Notes under the pieces: generated by a model
What the model was told of the DNA's origin: nothing
The model's input: the letters and a program-made list of their open reading frames with translations, nothing else
The model's database searches: none
Position numbers and translations under genes: made by a program
Part shown: piece after piece, positions 1 to 11,335 of the stretch
Position numbering within the stretch: position 1 is the stretch's first letter
Layout of the letters: every line of letters begins with the position of its first letter
Assembly (NCBI GenBank): GCA_023525975.1
Contig: CM042038.1
Coordinates: 10,479,272 to 10,543,271 of the forward strand
DNA from: Smallanthus sonchifolius
Lineage: Eukaryota; Streptophyta; Magnoliopsida; Asterales; Asteraceae
Reading direction: 5' to 3'
Length of the DNA stretch: 64,000 nt

Positions 1-894
1 GTATTTTTTTATGGGCAGATATCCACTTGGTTATTTAGTCATTACTATATAGAAAACAAAGTACAATATAAAATTATTAAGTAAATATTTGATAGCATCC
101 ATAAATAAAAAAAAATGTTTGTATTTTTATAGTTTTTCTAATAAAATTTCACGGAAATTTGGTGGTGATGTTGAGTACATATTGTTTATTCCTCACTGAT
201 TTCATAACTTGCATAATATATTTTATAATATCGTATAAGTTTGATGATGTTTATATGAAAGGAAGAACTGTTAACAAACAAAAGAAAGATAAATTAAGGA
301 TGATAATATTGAAAAAGGTATTGATTGGTTTTATTTATAAAAATATAAGTGTTGCTACAATAAGAATAGAGCCGGATGATGGTATGGACGTCTCATGGGC
401 TCAACAGCTTGCTTGGACATACTAAGAAGCAAAGCACTGTTAGTATCAACGTAAAAAGGGTCTTCTGCGATCAGCCTTCGGTGTGAGAATAAGTAGTTTT
501 TTTCTCGATATGTGATAATAGAGAGAAAGAGAGTTTGAGTGTGAGTGTTAGACCGAATGTGGATGAAATTGCCTGAAGATTGGCTAAGACCCTCTTTTAT
601 AGAGGGAGTTTTCCCACCTGGGCTGAGCTTGACGTACAGTTTAGATTACAAATTAATTATAAACTTGAATTTCAATACTTTGTAATCATGTTTCATCAAT
701 TTTTACCACTACAAAACAACTAAAATAAGTGTCTTATGAACATTTATATCTTTGTTCATCCATTTTATACCTTTTCACTTTATTATCCACAACCCAAAAG
801 TCATGGTTATTAAATTTTCATCAACGGAAACTAGAAATTCTACTAGTATAATCTACTTATATGAATTATATATTTTTTTTCCAAAACATCCATA
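1..894. other. AT-rich intergenic DNA, no gene seen
   Basis: No reading frame here resembles a known protein. An 88-codon frame at 159-425 has no recognisable motif and no splice context. A short GA-rich tract lies near 520-545. The right edge (895-903) is the target-site duplication of the MULE that starts at 904. Confidence 0.6.
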
Positions 895-1152
895 TATTTT
901 ATAGAGTAAACTTCGTTTTCGTTCCCTGTGGTTTAACCATTTTAACTTTTTTACTCCAATAGTTTGAAAATTGTCAAAACACTCCTTGAGGTTACCATTT
1001 TGTTGTCACTTTGCTCACTGACACTAACTCTGTTAAATATTTCAGTTAAAATTAAGAGCATTTTAGTAATTTCATAATGTAAGATTATATATAAACTAGT
1101 TAATCTTCTTCATCATCAGTCTCCTATCTCAATCCCCCATCACCACATCTTT

Positions 1153-1930
1153 CCCCAAACCACCACCAATTCCAATTTTACCCCTACCCAGTTCACAGCA
1201 GCTTTCTTGGCAGATCTCTGAGATGGTACTCTTCCTCCACTTCGGACCCAACACTTTCACCGACACCCAATGGGTCACGGTTCAAGTCCCGATTCGATAA
1301 AACACACGTAATTGGCTAACTCCCAAAACGTTTATTATGAAGAAACTTAACTCAAAACTTCATTACAAATAGCAAACCCTAACTCGGTTTAGATAGGCTA
1401 TTTGGTTGATTTTTCAATCCATAATACCCTACACGGTATATATATAGCTAACATATCACGTTAGACAATAACTAGGATTCCTATTAATTAATTACATAAT
1501 AATCATCTAACAAACTTCCTATTACAATTCATATAGGATACTTAGATAATTATCCACTAATTAATTAATATCATTGCTTGTCTTGCACTCCAAGCAACCA
1601 ACCACCTAGCCGCCCCATGCCTAAACCGCGGGGACTAGGAAATTCCCAACAACGGTTGCCAAGGAAAACGGGTTCTCCAGGGTCATCCTTACTGCAAAAC
1701 ATCATGATGGGTTTTGCTTATGGCCGTCCGATTACACGGATTACAATGTGAATCGAGTCCGTGGAGGAATGGGAATGGTGATGTGGTGGGGGATTTGGCT
1801 AAAATTGCAGAAGAAGGTGGGATTCAATTGGGCGTTTATCTTTCTCCATGGGATAGACATGAACCTACTTATGAGAAAACCCAAGAATATAATTAATATT
1901 ATATGGCTGGCTCAAATGACTGAATTGCAT
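1153..1930 (+). pseudogene. captured alpha-L-fucosidase (GH29, plant FUC1-like) gene fragment
   Basis: Read on the plus strand, the segment encodes blocks of the N-terminal half of plant GH29 alpha-L-fucosidase: PPIPILPLPSSQQLSWQ, FLHFGPNTFTDTQW, then NGFSRVILTAKHHDGFCLWP, SSPWRNGNGDVVGDLAK and GVYLSPWDRHEPTYEKTQEY. The order matches the family. The HFGPNTF and AKHHDGF blocks are diagnostic. It cannot make an enzyme: the segment between the TDTQW block and the VAKENGF block is missing relative to the family, a solo LTR sits at 1282-1651, a frameshift separates DYTDYN from SSPWRNG near 1748, a stop follows QEYN at 1894, and the nucleophile-bearing later part is absent. The fragment lies wholly inside the MULE inverted repeats, so capture is the simplest explanation. 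Confidence 0.85.
1282..1651 (-). mobile_element. solo LTR inside the captured fucosidase fragment
   Basis: The block is flanked by identical 5-bp repeats ACGGT at 1277-1281 and 1652-1656. Its plus-strand right edge ends CCCAACA, so on the minus strand it begins TGTTGGG, a usual LTR start; the opposite end reads TC on the plus strand (expected TG), one base from canonical. Removing the block and one ACGGT joins the fucosidase frame (QWVT to VAKENGF). About 370 bp and no coding content fit a solo LTR left by unequal recombination. It must have arrived after, or in the donor of, the captured fragment. Confidence 0.75.
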
Positions 1931-2239
1931 TTTTATAAATCTTGGCTTCACTTTCTCTGTATAAATCTTGAAAGCATTTTTATGTGGATATTTGTGTTTG
2001 GAAAGGGGAAGATGAAAGAAAAAGAAGGGCTTAATAGTAAATAGTTAAATACTTATTTAAAAATTACCAAAATACCCTTAATTTAACTGAAATATTTATC
2101 AGAGTTAGTGTTAGGGAGCAAGATGACAACAAAATAGTAACATCAATGAGTGTATTGACCATTTTTAAACTATTGAAGCAAAATAGTTAAAATAGTCAAA
2201 CCACATGAAGCAAAAACAAAGTTTATTCTATTTCATATT

Positions 2240-2881
2240 TAACTCAAAGATACCACATTTTTACATGTTATCACCTAAACCCATTTTAAAATCAAAATTA
2301 CCCAACATGCATAAAAGGTTTAGCTACTAACAATGGACTTTATGAGTTCTAGCCATCAAAGCCTACTTAGATGAATCAAAGACAACCAAAAGAACAATTA
2401 TTTTTAGATTATTCTATATTTTTCAAGAACTCAAGAACACCAAGTTAGGTTTTTAGATGTGATACTCATTTACCTTGCTTATTCTTGATTTGAATGTGAT
2501 AGATATTCCTTAATTACCAAATCTCCAACTTCAATTTTACAAGGAAAATTGATTATTCCTTTTTTTTCTTCACCATTGGCTCTCCATAACACACACACAC
2601 ACTCTTTTACTTCAATTTTGACCAAGTATGAGGGGTTTGCCCCTCTTTAACCACTTTAAGTTATTTTCCCAAGAATGACAAAACTAGTCCTTCTAGTATT
2701 AGAATCATATGAATATTAACTAAAAACTTAGTGTCCATAATTAACATTTTAACTAACATAAAGTTATCACTAAACCTTCCTTACTAATTAAATAAACGCT
2801 TGATTAAAATATTTCATGTAAATAAAACCCTCCTGTATATATAAACATTTTAAAAATTATATCAAAAAATGGGATGTTACA
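2240..2881 (-). repeat. probable LTR remnant ending in GGGATGTTACA
   Basis: The plus strand ends GGGATGTTACA at 2881, so the minus strand begins TGTAACATCCC, a start commonly seen in plant Ty3/gypsy LTRs. A CA microsatellite lies at 2588-2603. I could not fix the other end or a target-site duplication, so the left limit is only approximate. Confidence 0.35.
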
Positions 2882-2886
2882 TTATG

Positions 2887-4077
2887 TATAAGACCACACG
2901 TTTTTGTTGTGCTCACCTGCCTTAAACGACGGTTTAACCGTTTACATAAATTATGTTGTTTTTTTAACAGTTGCAACCACCAATCTTGAGCATGTGAAAT
3001 TTGATAATCAAGGGGAGCTATGGATAACACTTGTTTGATTAGCTAAAGTTGATTTTTATGATAGTTCATCAATATTTAAACATTCTTTTAGTTTCCCATA
3101 ATTTGAAGTTAGCTCGAATTGACCTTGAAGCCTTAATCATATAACCACATTTCAAATAATTACTGTATGTTGAACAAACAGAATGATCATAACCGGCCCG
3201 TTTCAACCCATAATGAAAAAAGATGATAAACCTTAACCCGTTTTGGCATGCTATCCAACCCGTACATCTAACCATATTTATTATCTATATATAAAATAAG
3301 TTTGGTCACATGTCAGATATTAGTAGTACTTCAATCCATTGTCTTTGTAGTTGTTTTTATAATTATGTTAAAAGCAAAATACAAAAAAAAAAATGTGTGT
3401 TTACATGTATGAGTTGAAATTTTTGTATTTAGTATTTGATTATCTAATTACTATAACATACCCAAGTAATGTTAGAATTAAAATTTATCAAAAAGATAAA
3501 GACATTATATTTTTTATCGATAAAAATAGTCTATTGTATTTTTATCGATAAAGACATTAACTTTTAGGGGTTAAAATTGAACTAAGAAAAACTATAAGTG
3601 TTCAAAGTGTATATCCTCCATTCTGATGGGGGTGGAGGGACATATTGTATGACACGTTCACAATCAGATGATCACTTCCACCGCTCGATATGCAATCAAA
3701 TGTCAATTATCGGCCTCATATAATTATAGGTTCTTGGCAAACAGTAACGAAAACGATTTATAATATGATATGTTGTAGATAAATAAAAATATAAAATAAA
3801 TTAAAATAAAAAATGTAAAGTTATTGTTAAATTCATTCACGGAAAATAAATTAATATGCTTAATTATGCAGGTATTTAAATAATCAAAAGTATGTTTATA
3901 CGGGCCGAACGTGAAATAAAAATTTAAAGTTTTCTTTTCAATTTTAATAATTAAAATCATCTTTATTTATCAGACTTAATAGTGTTAATAATAAACTAAA
4001 AAGTTTAAAATTTACGAAGTTAAAAAAAATTAACTTACATATTTTTGGAAACTTTTGAATATGATAATAATTGTTGG
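2887..4077. other. AT-rich intergenic DNA, nothing recognised
   Basis: There is no supported gene. Short minus-strand frames at 3069-3275 and 3724-3960 have no recognisable motif. A short repeat, TTTTTATCGATAAA-like, occurs twice near 3510 and 3540. Confidence 0.5.
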
Positions 4078-4085
4078 TTAATTAT

Positions 4086-4269
4086 CAGGGGCGGCTGGAA
4101 GGCACTGCGGGCAACACGACCGTAAGGGGCCCAAAAAAAAAATTATATATATATTAAAATTTTCGAGGCTTTAAAAAAAATTATTGGGCCTTTTAAAAAA
4201 AGTAATTTTCATTATGGGCCTTTTTTTTACGGCTCGTGTAGGGCATTCGAATTTTCAAAGACGGCCCTG
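4086..4269. mobile_element. small hAT-type MITE
   Basis: The element starts CAGGGGCGGC and ends GACGGCCCTG, imperfect terminal inverted repeats with the CAGGG/CCCTG ends of hAT elements. It is flanked by perfect 8-bp duplications TTAATTAT (4078-4085 and 4270-4277), the hAT size. At 184 bp with no reading frame it is non-autonomous. Confidence 0.85.
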
Positions 4270-4798
4270 TTAATTATTATTATTTAGTTCAAATATGAAA
4301 GTTTATCAAGTGGTGTTGGAATCTTTTGGAAGTAAATGAATTAGTATGGAACTTGGTTTTGAGTTGGAATATGCTTCAAAAAGTTGGCCGAGAGTTTCTC
4401 TTTGAATTAAGGTTGGATCGCACGTTATGATAAACGAGATTTTATTATTTATTTAGTTTATTTAAATAGTTAGTATTTTTCAAGTAGGTTAGGGATAATA
4501 CCAAGCATGTTTGGGTTATCTTAAGTATTTAAGTAGGATTAGAAGACTTGGTTAGCAAGATTTATTTTTGTATAAATAAATGTGTTAGGGATCATTGTAT
4601 CTGTGTCAAGAATTATAATAAACATAAAGAGTCGATCTTGGTTAATATCAAATTCTATGTATGGATTGTTGGTTCTGATTTCCAACAATAATAAATCATT
4701 TAGTTATCATGACCCTCTCATTATCTCATATGTGACGCGTGCTAATGTTGTGACGGGATCATTCCTCATCTTATTCATCAAAGAACATAAGAAAGTTT

Positions 4799-5628
4799 TG
4801 TTGGGTTTTTCACAGTGGTGATCAGTTAGATTAGTTATCAAAATGGTTGATAAATAATTATAGATTAATAATAATTATTTAGTAATTATTAAAACGCAGC
4901 GGAACGAAACCGATTCAACACAAAATAAAAAAAACCCGACAGGATCTCGGTTACAAAACATACGAACACGGAATAATAAAGTTAATCTACCAATGAGATT
5001 AATTATACTTTAGTGATTAATGATTAACCGGTTGAGACACCGAGGTACAACGGACCGATGCTAGACCACGAACCGAAACACAAGAATGGGTAACACCAGG
5101 GATCACCGGACAAGGCGGCGAATGGCGGCAGGGTTGGTGGCCAGAACTTTCAAAGGAAGGAACAATCTTTGTCGGTAGCTGCTTCGGAAAACGGCAAAAA
5201 GATCAAAAATTGACTTCTTCCTGTTGCGGCTAGACTTGGTATTTGATCAAAAGTGTACTCTACTCTTTTGAGGCTGTATGTCAAAATTAGGCTAGAACAA
5301 TTATTAGATTATAATTATATATAATAATTATAAACCCTACTAACTTTTTCCGGGCCCAAAATCCAATACGAGATCCAAAAGCCCAAACCCGTTTTAATGT
5401 TTTAATAAAAGATTAAAACAATATATAATTATTATTTATAAACCGGTATAAATAATAATTTCCGTCTAACAAATATATATAAATATATATCGTCTCGCTA
5501 AAAGTTCGTGATTACCAGTTAAGCTTGTTAAGTGGATTTAATGTTCGTTGCCCTAGGTGTAACTTTTACGGGTCACAACTCAGTTAGCAGCGTTAAATAA
5601 TCGGGACCGTACATATATATTTCCAACA
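4799..5628. mobile_element. solo LTR of about 830 bp
   Basis: The block begins TGTTGGG and ends CCAACA, mirror-image ends expected of an LTR, and is flanked by identical AGTTT at 4794-4798 and 5629-5633. No internal gag-pol or second LTR is visible nearby. It lies directly against a LINE reverse-transcriptase remnant (5634 onward), so it probably inserted into old retroelement sequence. Confidence 0.75.
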
Positions 5629-5633
5629 AGTTT

Positions 5634-5860
5634 AATAATACACGAAAAAGAAAGTTGATTCAGGCGGTTATCTTTGTCTCGTCTTGGTGTATTTGGAGAT
5701 CAAGGAATGACAAAGTTTTCAATAAAAAACGAGTCTCATGCAGAAAGCTTCTTGAGAAAATCAAGATTTGGTTCATCTTATGGGTGAAAAATAGATCTGC
5801 TGGGATGGTGATGAATTGGAATCAAATGCGATTTCTGATCTCTCAGAAAGCTTCTTGAGT
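5634..5860 (+). pseudogene. LINE-type non-LTR retrotransposon, C-terminal remnant
   Basis: A plus-strand frame encodes KLIQAVIFVSSWCIWRSRND followed by KVFNKKR, matching from memory the conserved end of plant LINE polyproteins after the reverse-transcriptase and zinc-binding region (WxIWRxRND). Only about 70 codons survive and there is no start codon. An A-rich run follows near 5932-5942, as expected near a LINE 3' end. The fragment is dead. Confidence 0.65.
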
Positions 5861-6039
5861 AAAAATATTGAGAGACCATCTTTGGAGCTTGATAACTGAT
5901 GAATCGTTTTTAGATGAATCTGAGATTGAACCAAAAAAAAAAATTTGAGGACTTGTATTTTAGCTAGATTAAACTCTAAAAGGGACTTATATTTGAGTGA
6001 GGAACAAAATCTTAAATAAGACCAACGATGGTGGTGGTG

Positions 6040-6715
6040 ATTGGGCATCCGTGTCGGGGTGTGCATGAGTCGATTTGGGGTAAAACCAAACAAAAAATCG
6101 AAAGTTCGGTTTTTTGTTTTTGAAAACCATTTGGTTTTAGTTTTTTCTGTTTTTACAATGAGTTCGGTTGGGTTTCGATTTTTTCAGTTTTAAAACCATT
6201 TGGACTTGAATTTTTTGAGGTAAAAGAAAATGACCCAAAATAAATGAACTTGGGTTTGAAATTTTGGACCTAATTTTTTTTTCTCTTTTTATTAACTAAT
6301 GATTAATCCATTATCATATATTTGAGCCTAAACATTTTGGACTACAAAAAGTATTAGTTTCTTAAAAAAATACTCAACATAAAAATAAACAATATAATCT
6401 ACAAATTAAAAAAATAAATATAAATTATAACCTACTATTAATGCAAATACGTGTAACACAAATATGTATACATTTTTAACATACAAGCACATAACACAAT
6501 AATATATATTATGAAACGTGCATTCACATAATATATAACTAAAATTAATATGTATATGTTCGGTTTTTTCGGTTTTCGTAAGACATAAAACGGAGGCCGA
6601 ACCGTAATTTTTAGTTTTTAAAAAATATAAAACCAAACCGTCGGTTTTAGTTTGATTCGATTTTTACAGTTAGTTTAATTCGTTTTTTTGCACACGCGGT
6701 GGTATGAGGTGGTCT
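6040..6715. repeat. repeat built from TTCGGTTTT-like words
   Basis: Words such as TTCGGTTTT and AACCAAAC recur in both orientations at 6105-6200 and 6555-6690, and GTGTGCA near 6058 has an inverted partner TGCACAC near 6689. This looks like a decayed inverted-repeat transposon. Family and exact ends are not clear. Confidence 0.4.
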
Positions 6716-7226
6716 TGAAGCCGATTAAATTTGTGAGACAGCCGTGGTAGCGTTAGTCAAAACTTAATTTCTTCTTGCAATTTTCAACATATTAGACAAA
6801 CAATAAATAAAAAAATAAAAAAAATAAAAACTAATAATAAATATAAAACACAACAAATATGTTTCCTTTTTAAAAATCAAATCCACCATCATCGTGTAAC
6901 ATGGCCTCGATAAACTAGCCTATTGGTTAAGGCATCACATCGTACCTCCTTTACTAGGTACAGAAATAAAGAAAATTGGTCATGAGTGTTGAGCTTTTGC
7001 AAAGGAAAAAACATGACTTCATGCGTTAGTGTTTTGTTGTCCTTTTCAGGCATAGTTTTTCGTATTTAGTTTATATTTTTAAATCTTTGTGGTTGTTATG
7101 CTAAAATACTTGTATTAAACATTTGGTTCTATCTCTAAATCTTGTCGTTAAAAAAATTATCAATATATGTGAGCAAAACATTGTTGGAATAATATCATTT
7201 ATAATTGATAAATGATATCCCTGCTT

Positions 7227-7521
7227 CAGGGGGTGTTTGGGATTACTTATTTACTCTACTTATTAACTTATTAACTTATATAAGTTAATAAGGTGTTTGG
7301 GAAAGCTACTTATTTAGCCTACTTATACCATTTTTCAAGAAGTAAGTCCATCCTTACTTATTACTTATAACTTATTAACTTATAGCATAAGTCAATAAGT
7401 AGTTTTCAAAGAAAATCACAAAGTTTTTAAGAAGTTACAAATTGTGACTTATGACTTATGACTTATTACCTTTTTGAATAAGTGATAAGGAGTTTCAAAT
7501 AAGTAATCCCAAACACAGCCT
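7227..7521. mobile_element. inverted-repeat MITE (GTGTTTGGGATTACTTAT ends)
   Basis: The left end (CAGGGGGTGTTTGGGATTAC) and the reverse complement of the right end (GAGGCTGTGTTTGGGATTAC) match closely. The interior is a run of TTACTTATTAACTTAT-type words. A hAT affiliation is suggested by the CAGGG start, but I see no clean 8-bp target-site duplication. Confidence 0.6.
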
Positions 7522-7632
7522 CAATCTTGTTTAAACTCCATTTGTCACGGCTCAACAAGTCAAAATTGCTTCAATAGTCAAATATGAGTCTGCTTTGATC
7601 TTCCCTTTCTCAGACGAGTTTCTCCGGTAACA

Positions 7633-7829
7633 ATGTCCACCGGCATAGCAACAAACTCAAAAGGCCAAGCGTGGTATATGAAAAACGTCCAAACTGACTT
7701 GTTGTTTCGTTTCTCTTCCGGTATGGATTTGTGTACCTAAATTTGCTTCTTGTTTGCAGGTTTTGTAGCATCGGTTTGCCTAGCGACGTCGTGGTTGATG
7801 TTGACGACATGACCTTCCATCTCCATAAG
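7633..7829 (+). pseudogene. NPH3/BTB-family gene fragment (first two exons only)
   Basis: Exon 7633-7673 encodes MSTGIATNSKGQA plus the first two bases of W. A GTATAT donor and a TTTGCAG acceptor at 7759 bound an 86-bp intron. Exon 7760-7829 continues FCSIGLPSDVVVDVDDMTFH then LHK and stops at a GTTTAT donor. This GQAW-x-x-x-GLPSD-x-x-x-x-VDDMTFHLHK string is the start of the BTB domain in the plant NPH3 family (phototropism and auxin-signalling adaptors for CUL3 ligases). No later BTB or NPH3-domain exon is found downstream, where Harbinger-type repeats begin. I read it as a truncated gene or transduplicated fragment; a very long intron past other repeats cannot be excluded. Confidence 0.6.
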
Positions 7830-7849
7830 GTTTATATCTATTTTATAAA

Positions 7850-8479
7850 CATGTTTTTTTAATAAAATATTATGTTTTATTTTATTTAAATAAAAATTAA
7901 AAAAAATAGCATTTAATTATCACACCACCACAATCACACGTGTATACCCCTTGCCTAGTGATGTGTGGTGTGATAATGATGATAGTGATTGTAGGTCTCG
8001 GAAGCCTCGTGGCGCGGCGGAAATACACGGATTTGTTCTGTGATTTGTGTGGGAACGTGAAGAACAAAGACGAAAGATAATGAAACGATACGTAATCCAT
8101 AACATAGAAATCATCCCGTATTACAAACGACATACCGAAGGAGCACACATCTCTCATCTAAGCTCACGGTCCAGGGGCGGGAGAGCTCGTCCCGCCCGGA
8201 CACCTCTCAACCCAGTTCTTGAAGTTCCACCTACAAATGAAGACAAGTCCTCTATTTATAGGGGGCAGGAACAATACATGCGTACTTGACAAGTACGCAG
8301 GACCAAACTGGTGTGCATACTAAGTACTCAGGAACACCATCATGCGTACTAGCCACGTACACCGATACATAGAATTTTATCTATACTTACCAAAACATGT
8401 TTCTACAGTGATGTGGCGCCACGTGGCGTGCACTTTATTATCACACCACACCACAATCACACTGGTATACCCTATGCTC
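7850..8479. mobile_element. PIF/Harbinger-type MITE sequence, composite
   Basis: The block contains repeated TTATCACACCAC-x-ACAATCACAC words at 7918-7940 and 8438-8462, each followed by GTATACCC. An inverted partner (GTGTGGTGTGATAAT) lies at 7963-7977. The right edge ends GGTATACCCTATGCTC followed by TTA (8480-8482), the same end-plus-TTA seen in the fully delimited element at 26650-27385. CCACGTGGCG near 8415 is also shared with that element. The left edge is unclear and two right-end-like copies suggest nesting. Confidence 0.5.
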
Positions 8480-8482
8480 TTA

Positions 8483-10285
8483 GAATGGATGAATGTTAAG
8501 TTTTGCTATTAAGTGGATGTGAAATATCTCTTTTATTCATGCTAGAAGAAAAGATAAAAAAATATATATCATGTGACCCACGTATAAATAAATAAAAAAC
8601 CCACCAAAATATAAACCGGGTTCACCTTTCTTCTCCAGAAGCCCACCCCCACCCCTTAACGTTTCTTCCCGACGAGTTTGGTTCCCCCTTGCCCGTCATC
8701 ATTACCCCCATCAAGATCTGACAGCTTGCACACCAATTCGATCATCCCCCTCCCCACCATTGATCATCTCCGTCCACCACCGTCATCAAATCGTCCCATT
8801 CCATAGCACCACAACCATCATCGTTTCCAACAAAAAAACAACCAAAAATCGTTGGCCAAATCGGTCGTTTTTTCATCGAATTATAGGTTGCGACATGAGT
8901 AGACTGGATATGAACGACGTTTGGGTGTGGTAAAAGGCGGAGAAAGATTCTCGGTATAAAATATCATTTAGATTTTTCTAGCAAGTCATCGACGATAGGT
9001 TGGATGAGAAGAGGAGAAGAGGATGGTGAGGTGGGTGGTAATTTAGTTTTTAAGTAGGACCCACCATTAATGTTTTTAAGGGTATAATGGTCATTTAGAA
9101 TATTTTAACGTAAAAAATAGATGGTCATCCAACTCAAGGACCACTAGTGTTACGTTTAGGCAAACTGTTGGACTAGGAGTGTAGTTTTTCAGACTTGATG
9201 ACCAAAACTTGAAATATGAGCATACCAAATACAATTAACTCTAAATTACAATTTTGTATTCATTCAACCCAAATATCATACTTACATAACATATCATCCC
9301 AAATTAATCATAAGAATTATTGTGTTGTAGAAATAATAGTAATAAAAACTTTATTATTTAAGCTAAAAGTATTGTTTCAAACGTTGCTATGACATGATTG
9401 CTTATATATTTATTCAAAAGATAATGAAAGTATTTAAAGTTTGTTTATATCATTCACTCCATGTAAAGGAAGACTTGCTTTTATCTTTTCTTGAATGTTG
9501 GTGAAGGGTTCTCCCCTTTCACTGTGCTTCTTGTTTCTTATTTTATCGTTATTGTGTAAGAGGTATGGTTTATATGTATCAACAAGTAATGCATGTTTCT
9601 TTTTCGTTTGAACGACTTTCGGTCGAAGAAAGAGAGGTCTCTCTCTCCTTGTTTTCTTGCAAAAGGGCCATCAAGATATGTCTTCATGTATATTGATCAT
9701 TGTTTTTCATAAACATGTTATATAACTGGTTCGATTGAGTGTTTTTGAACTATGTTCATTGAACCGCGCGGTTATGTATTGAACCAGTTGAACTGGTGAA
9801 CCGGACCAGAGGTTGGAAAGGAATATCACATTTTTTTATTTTTACTTTTTAATTTTCTTCCAAGATCTCGTTTATCAATTCATTTGAGTTTATAAGTACG
9901 TGTGACTTAATTGGAACAAATTTAAAAATTAGTTATTATTCTATAAAGTTTTCCTTTGTTTAATCCATACTTCATATTTTTTGTTAACATTACAAATCCG
10001 CAACAAAACATGAAATTTATGAAATAGTTTCATGTTTTGTTTAAAATTAGTTGTGTGTAGAACCCGGATGAAATCTGGGCTAAAATCATGATCGGATATT
10101 TTATTTTTATTTTTCATTAATAAATATAAAAAAAACTCAGTTTAAATAAAACTAAATCATTTAATTCATAAATAAAAATAAAACAAAACAAAAAAATTAC
10201 AAATAAAATAAAAATAACTAAAAAAAATAAAATTAAAAATAACTAACAATAAAACCTAAAAATTACAAACCCACCCATTTCTTAC
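8483..10285. other. intergenic DNA, no gene seen
   Basis: There is no coding signal. 8640-8870 is C-rich on the plus strand, the look of a 5' untranslated region or transposon interior, without an open frame. 9755-9815 has an inverted-repeat-rich stretch around GAACCGCGCGGTT. 10100-10260 is A-rich. Confidence 0.45.
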
Positions 10286-10289
10286 GACT

Positions 10290-10760
10290 ATCTCTCGTTT
10301 TTGTTCTAGAATGGTCGGCAATAACGGTTCGAGAATATTATCGTGCAATTCCATAAAAAAACTTCATGTCTTCCTGAAGACCATCTCGTCAAATATGACT
10401 TCGTTATTCTTGCACCATGACCAACTTTTCTTTGGCCAATTGCATGCGGACGGCTTCTCGTTCTAGTTTCTCATCATCTTGTAATCAGATAAGACGTCAC
10501 TCAAGGCTCTCTTGCCCTTGCTCGATGACCCCGCATTTCCTTTACGTCTAGGACCGGTCGGCGTCGAGTCTTCGTTTAAGTCGAGGAGTTTGGACCCGAA
10601 CGAACTTTGGGTTTATATTTCTTTGCGGTTTTGTTGTTTGACTTTGAATGATCCATTTTTTCGGTGTGTAGATCGGAGATGACTTGAATGTGAAAGAGAG
10701 AAAGAATTTGTTATTTTTGGTGTGTTAAAGGTTAATATTTATAGAATAAGAACTCAAGCG
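10290..10760 (-). pseudogene. decayed Harbinger-like ORF1 remnant
   Basis: The minus strand reads MDHSKSNNKTAKKYKPK from 10652, then in another frame PTGPRRKGNAGSSSKGKRAL. The TGPRR-K motif and Ser/Lys-rich context resemble the Myb/trihelix-type ORF1 partner protein of plant PIF/Harbinger elements; the element at 26650-27385 encodes a TGPRRAF motif on the same strand. Frames are broken and no DDE transposase is seen. The assignment is tentative. Confidence 0.4.
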
Positions 10761-11335
10761 TAATATCTCTCTCTAGATAAGGGGACCTTTATAAGTTGTA
10801 ACCTTAAGTCCTTAATCCAACAACAATCTCAATTCATAAAATACAATTATGGTTTAATTTGGTCATAAACTCGTCAAACCCTAGGCGGCGGTCGCCGCCC
10901 CATCTCTCTTCTTCTCTTTTAGCTGCATTCGTAGATCTTAGTTTACAGTTTCGTTCCTTTCTCTTTCAAGAAATTGATCCAGATCGTCTATGATTTTTCC
11001 CGATGCTACAACCTAAATTGAGATATAATTTCTATATAAAGATAATGAAAAAGAAACTGATTTTTAGTTTATCACATCCTTTTTAAAAAGGGAAAAATAC
11101 TAAAATGGACATTAGCCGGAAAAGAAAATACCAAAATAGACATTTAGCCGGTACTACACCGGCTAAGCCTTTGAATTTTGCCAGCTAAGCCGACGCCTTT
11201 TTAATTTAGCCGGCTAAACGTCCATTTCAAATCTTTTCACTTTTTAAAACCTATGTTATATCATATTTGCCAATTAAAAAATTGAAGTTTAATGAAATTA
11301 CTTTTTAGATAAATATGATAATATAGAAAATTTAA

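Larger units (their letters stand above)
904..2228. mobile_element. Pack-MULE with long terminal inverted repeats and a captured fucosidase fragment
   Basis: The two ends are inverted copies of each other over roughly 190-200 bp: 904-1100 reads GAGTAAACTTCG and onward, and the reverse complement of 2030-2228 reads GAATAAACTTTG and onward with the same downstream order of words. Immediately outside lie TATTTTATA (895-903) and TATTTCATA (2229-2237), an 8/9 match and so a 9-bp target-site duplication, the size typical of Mutator-like elements. No transposase is present; the interior is a piece of a host alpha-L-fucosidase gene. Non-autonomous MULEs with captured host sequence are called Pack-MULEs. 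A related element with the same terminal sequence lies at 31046-32276. Confidence 0.85.

Noticed and set aside
159..425. 88-codon frame near the left edge
   Set aside because: It has no recognisable motif, AT-rich composition and no exon context.
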